From: a bacterium
Lineage (GTDB): Bacteria; Patescibacteriota; Minisyncoccia; Minisyncoccales; Minisyncoccaceae
Direction of reading: 5' to 3'
NCBI GenBank assembly: GCA_023229485.1
Contig: JALNZJ010000069.1
Span: forward strand, 1 to 5,060
Length of the DNA stretch: 5,060 bases
Shown here: piece by piece, positions 4,508 to 5,060 of the stretch
Layout: the number at the start of each line of letters is the position of its first letter
Numbering within the stretch: the stretch's first letter is position 1
The notes under the pieces: model-generated
Seen by the model: the letters and a program-made list of their open reading frames with translations, nothing else
Told to the model about the DNA's origin: nothing
Databases searched by the model: none
Program-made: the position numbers and the translations under genes

Positions 4508-4924
4508 ATGGAAAACTGTATTTTTTGTAAAATAATATCTGGGGATATCCCTTGTTATAAGGTATTCGAAAATGATAAGATTTTTGCTTTTTTGGATATA
4601 AGTCCAATTGCAGAAGGGCACACTTTAATCATTCCCAAAAAACATTTTTCGAATATATTTGAAATAGATAATGATTATTTACAAGAATTAATTTTAGTGG
4701 CTAAAGAATTAGCTATAAAGATGAAGCTTAACTTGGGAGCTGCGGGAGTAAATATTTTTCAGTCTAATGGAATAGAAGGCGAACAGACGGTATTCCATTT
4801 TCATTTGCATTTGATACCAAGAAAAGATAATGATGGTATTAATTTTTCTGAGGTGTTGGTTAAGAATATAAAAAAACTTGAAAGCGAGAGATTTGAAGAG
4901 GTAAAAAATATATTTATAAAGTAA
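4508..4924 (+). CDS. HIT-family nucleotide hydrolase (Hint/Hit-like)
   Basis: Histidine-triad proteins hydrolyse nucleoside phosphoramidates and related nucleotide conjugates through a covalent nucleotidyl-histidine. This 138-residue protein has the usual length. The signature is HFHLHL (97-102), with His99 as nucleophile, followed by IPR. The N-terminal CIFCKI gives Cys4 and Cys7, which with His46 (KKHFSN) and His97 match the zinc site of bacterial Hit proteins. Typical conserved pieces are FLDISPIAEGHTLIIPKKH (28-46) and the N-S/N-G stretch NIFQSNG (82-88). It is cytoplasmic, with no signal peptide. The physiological substrate is not known for most bacterial members. The gene has its own putative promoter and no Shine-Dalgarno sequence. 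No terminator is obvious after it. Confidence 0.95.
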   Translation: MENCIFCKIISGDIPCYKVFENDKIFAFLDISPIAEGHTLIIPKKHFSNIFEIDNDYLQELILVAKELAIKMKLNLGAAGVNIFQSNGIEGEQTVFHFHLHLIPRKDNDGINFSEVLVKNIKKLESERFEEVKNIFIK

Positions 4925-4953
4925 CTATATTTAGAAATAATTGGAAAATACGA

Positions 4954-4959
4954 TATAAA
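4954..4959 (+). promoter_or_regulatory. Possible -10 box before the terminal small ORF
   Basis: TATAAA lies 14 bases before the ATG at 4974 and would place a start about eight bases upstream of it. TTAGAA (4931-4936), 17 bases upstream, is only a poor -35. The rest of 4925-4973 shows no structure. Confidence 0.3.
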
Positions 4960-4973
4960 ACTAGCCTAAAAAA

Positions 4974-5054
4974 ATGACAACGAAAAAGAAAACAATCAAA
5001 AAAGAGGTTTCTTCTCAAGGCAAGAAAATATTAAAAAGAAAGAGGTATCAGTGA
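4974..5054 (+). CDS. Lysine-rich 26-codon ORF, possibly coupled to the next gene
   Basis: The ORF starts MTTKKKTIKKE and ends KRKRYQ before TGA; nearly half the residues are Lys or Arg. Its TGA (5052-5054) overlaps a GTG (5051-5053) in the GTGA arrangement typical of translational coupling. It has no ribosome site but follows a -10-like box. It could be a small basic protein, a regulatory upstream ORF, or the N-terminal tail of a gene interrupted by a frameshift near the window edge. It is too short to decide. Confidence 0.35.
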   Translation: MTTKKKTIKKEVSSQGKKILKRKRYQ

Positions 5055-5060
5055 AGAAGA
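5051..5060 (+). CDS. Possible start of a gene running off the right edge
   Basis: GTG AAG AAG begins at 5051, preceded at 5039-5046 by AAAGAGGT, a reasonable Shine-Dalgarno sequence with about four bases of spacing. Only three codons are in view, so the product cannot be named. The start overlaps the stop of the 26-codon ORF. Confidence 0.35.

Noticed and set aside
490..4924. Alternative genetic code with TGA read as Gly or Trp
   Set aside because: No TGA lies within any recognised gene, Trp is TGG and Gly uses GGN throughout, and the M28 gene ends sensibly at TGA.

Overview
The window is AT-rich bacterial DNA with every recognisable gene on the + strand. Genes are short and spaced by 40-350 bases. 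Several starts sit within about 5-12 bases of a TATAAT-like box and lack a Shine-Dalgarno sequence. The tRNA-Gln does not encode CCA. TGA is never used inside a recognisable gene, so the standard bacterial code fits. This style resembles a small-genome, environmental lineage such as Patescibacteria (CPR, Parcubacteria-like). That placement is inference from style, not a marker-gene result.

Layout. Positions 1-54 may hold the last codons of an upstream gene. A tRNA-Gln(CUG) follows at 55-125, with a 17-bp intrinsic terminator (129-167). Next come two tandem 119-bp units (151-389). Each starts with the right arm of that terminator and ends with a copy of the tRNA 3' end. The ung gene (family 1 uracil-DNA glycosylase, 490-1158) has a promoter so close that its mRNA should be leaderless. 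After a terminator there is a serine alpha/beta hydrolase (1271-2101).

The most unusual region is 2102-2448. It contains two diverged tandem copies of one module: a near-leaderless short ORF (23 and 28 codons) sharing the peptide core ILFWAQ, then an RNA segment that can fold either as a long antiterminator hairpin or as an intrinsic terminator. The copies carry compensatory base changes in the antiterminator stem. Downstream is an unrecognised 325-residue protein (2449-3426), the only full-length gene here with a strong Shine-Dalgarno sequence. Only about 26 bases separate the second terminator from its start codon, so it is probably expressed by read-through. I read this as tandem translation-coupled transcription attenuators controlling a gene of unknown function.

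The right part holds a cytoplasmic-looking M28-family zinc peptidase (3467-4411), a HIT-family (Hint/Hit-like) nucleotide hydrolase (4508-4924), and a lysine-rich 26-codon ORF whose stop overlaps a possible GTG start running off the edge. The genes do not form an evident pathway: DNA repair, a generic hydrolase, a peptidase and a nucleotide hydrolase look like independent housekeeping units, each with its own promoter.
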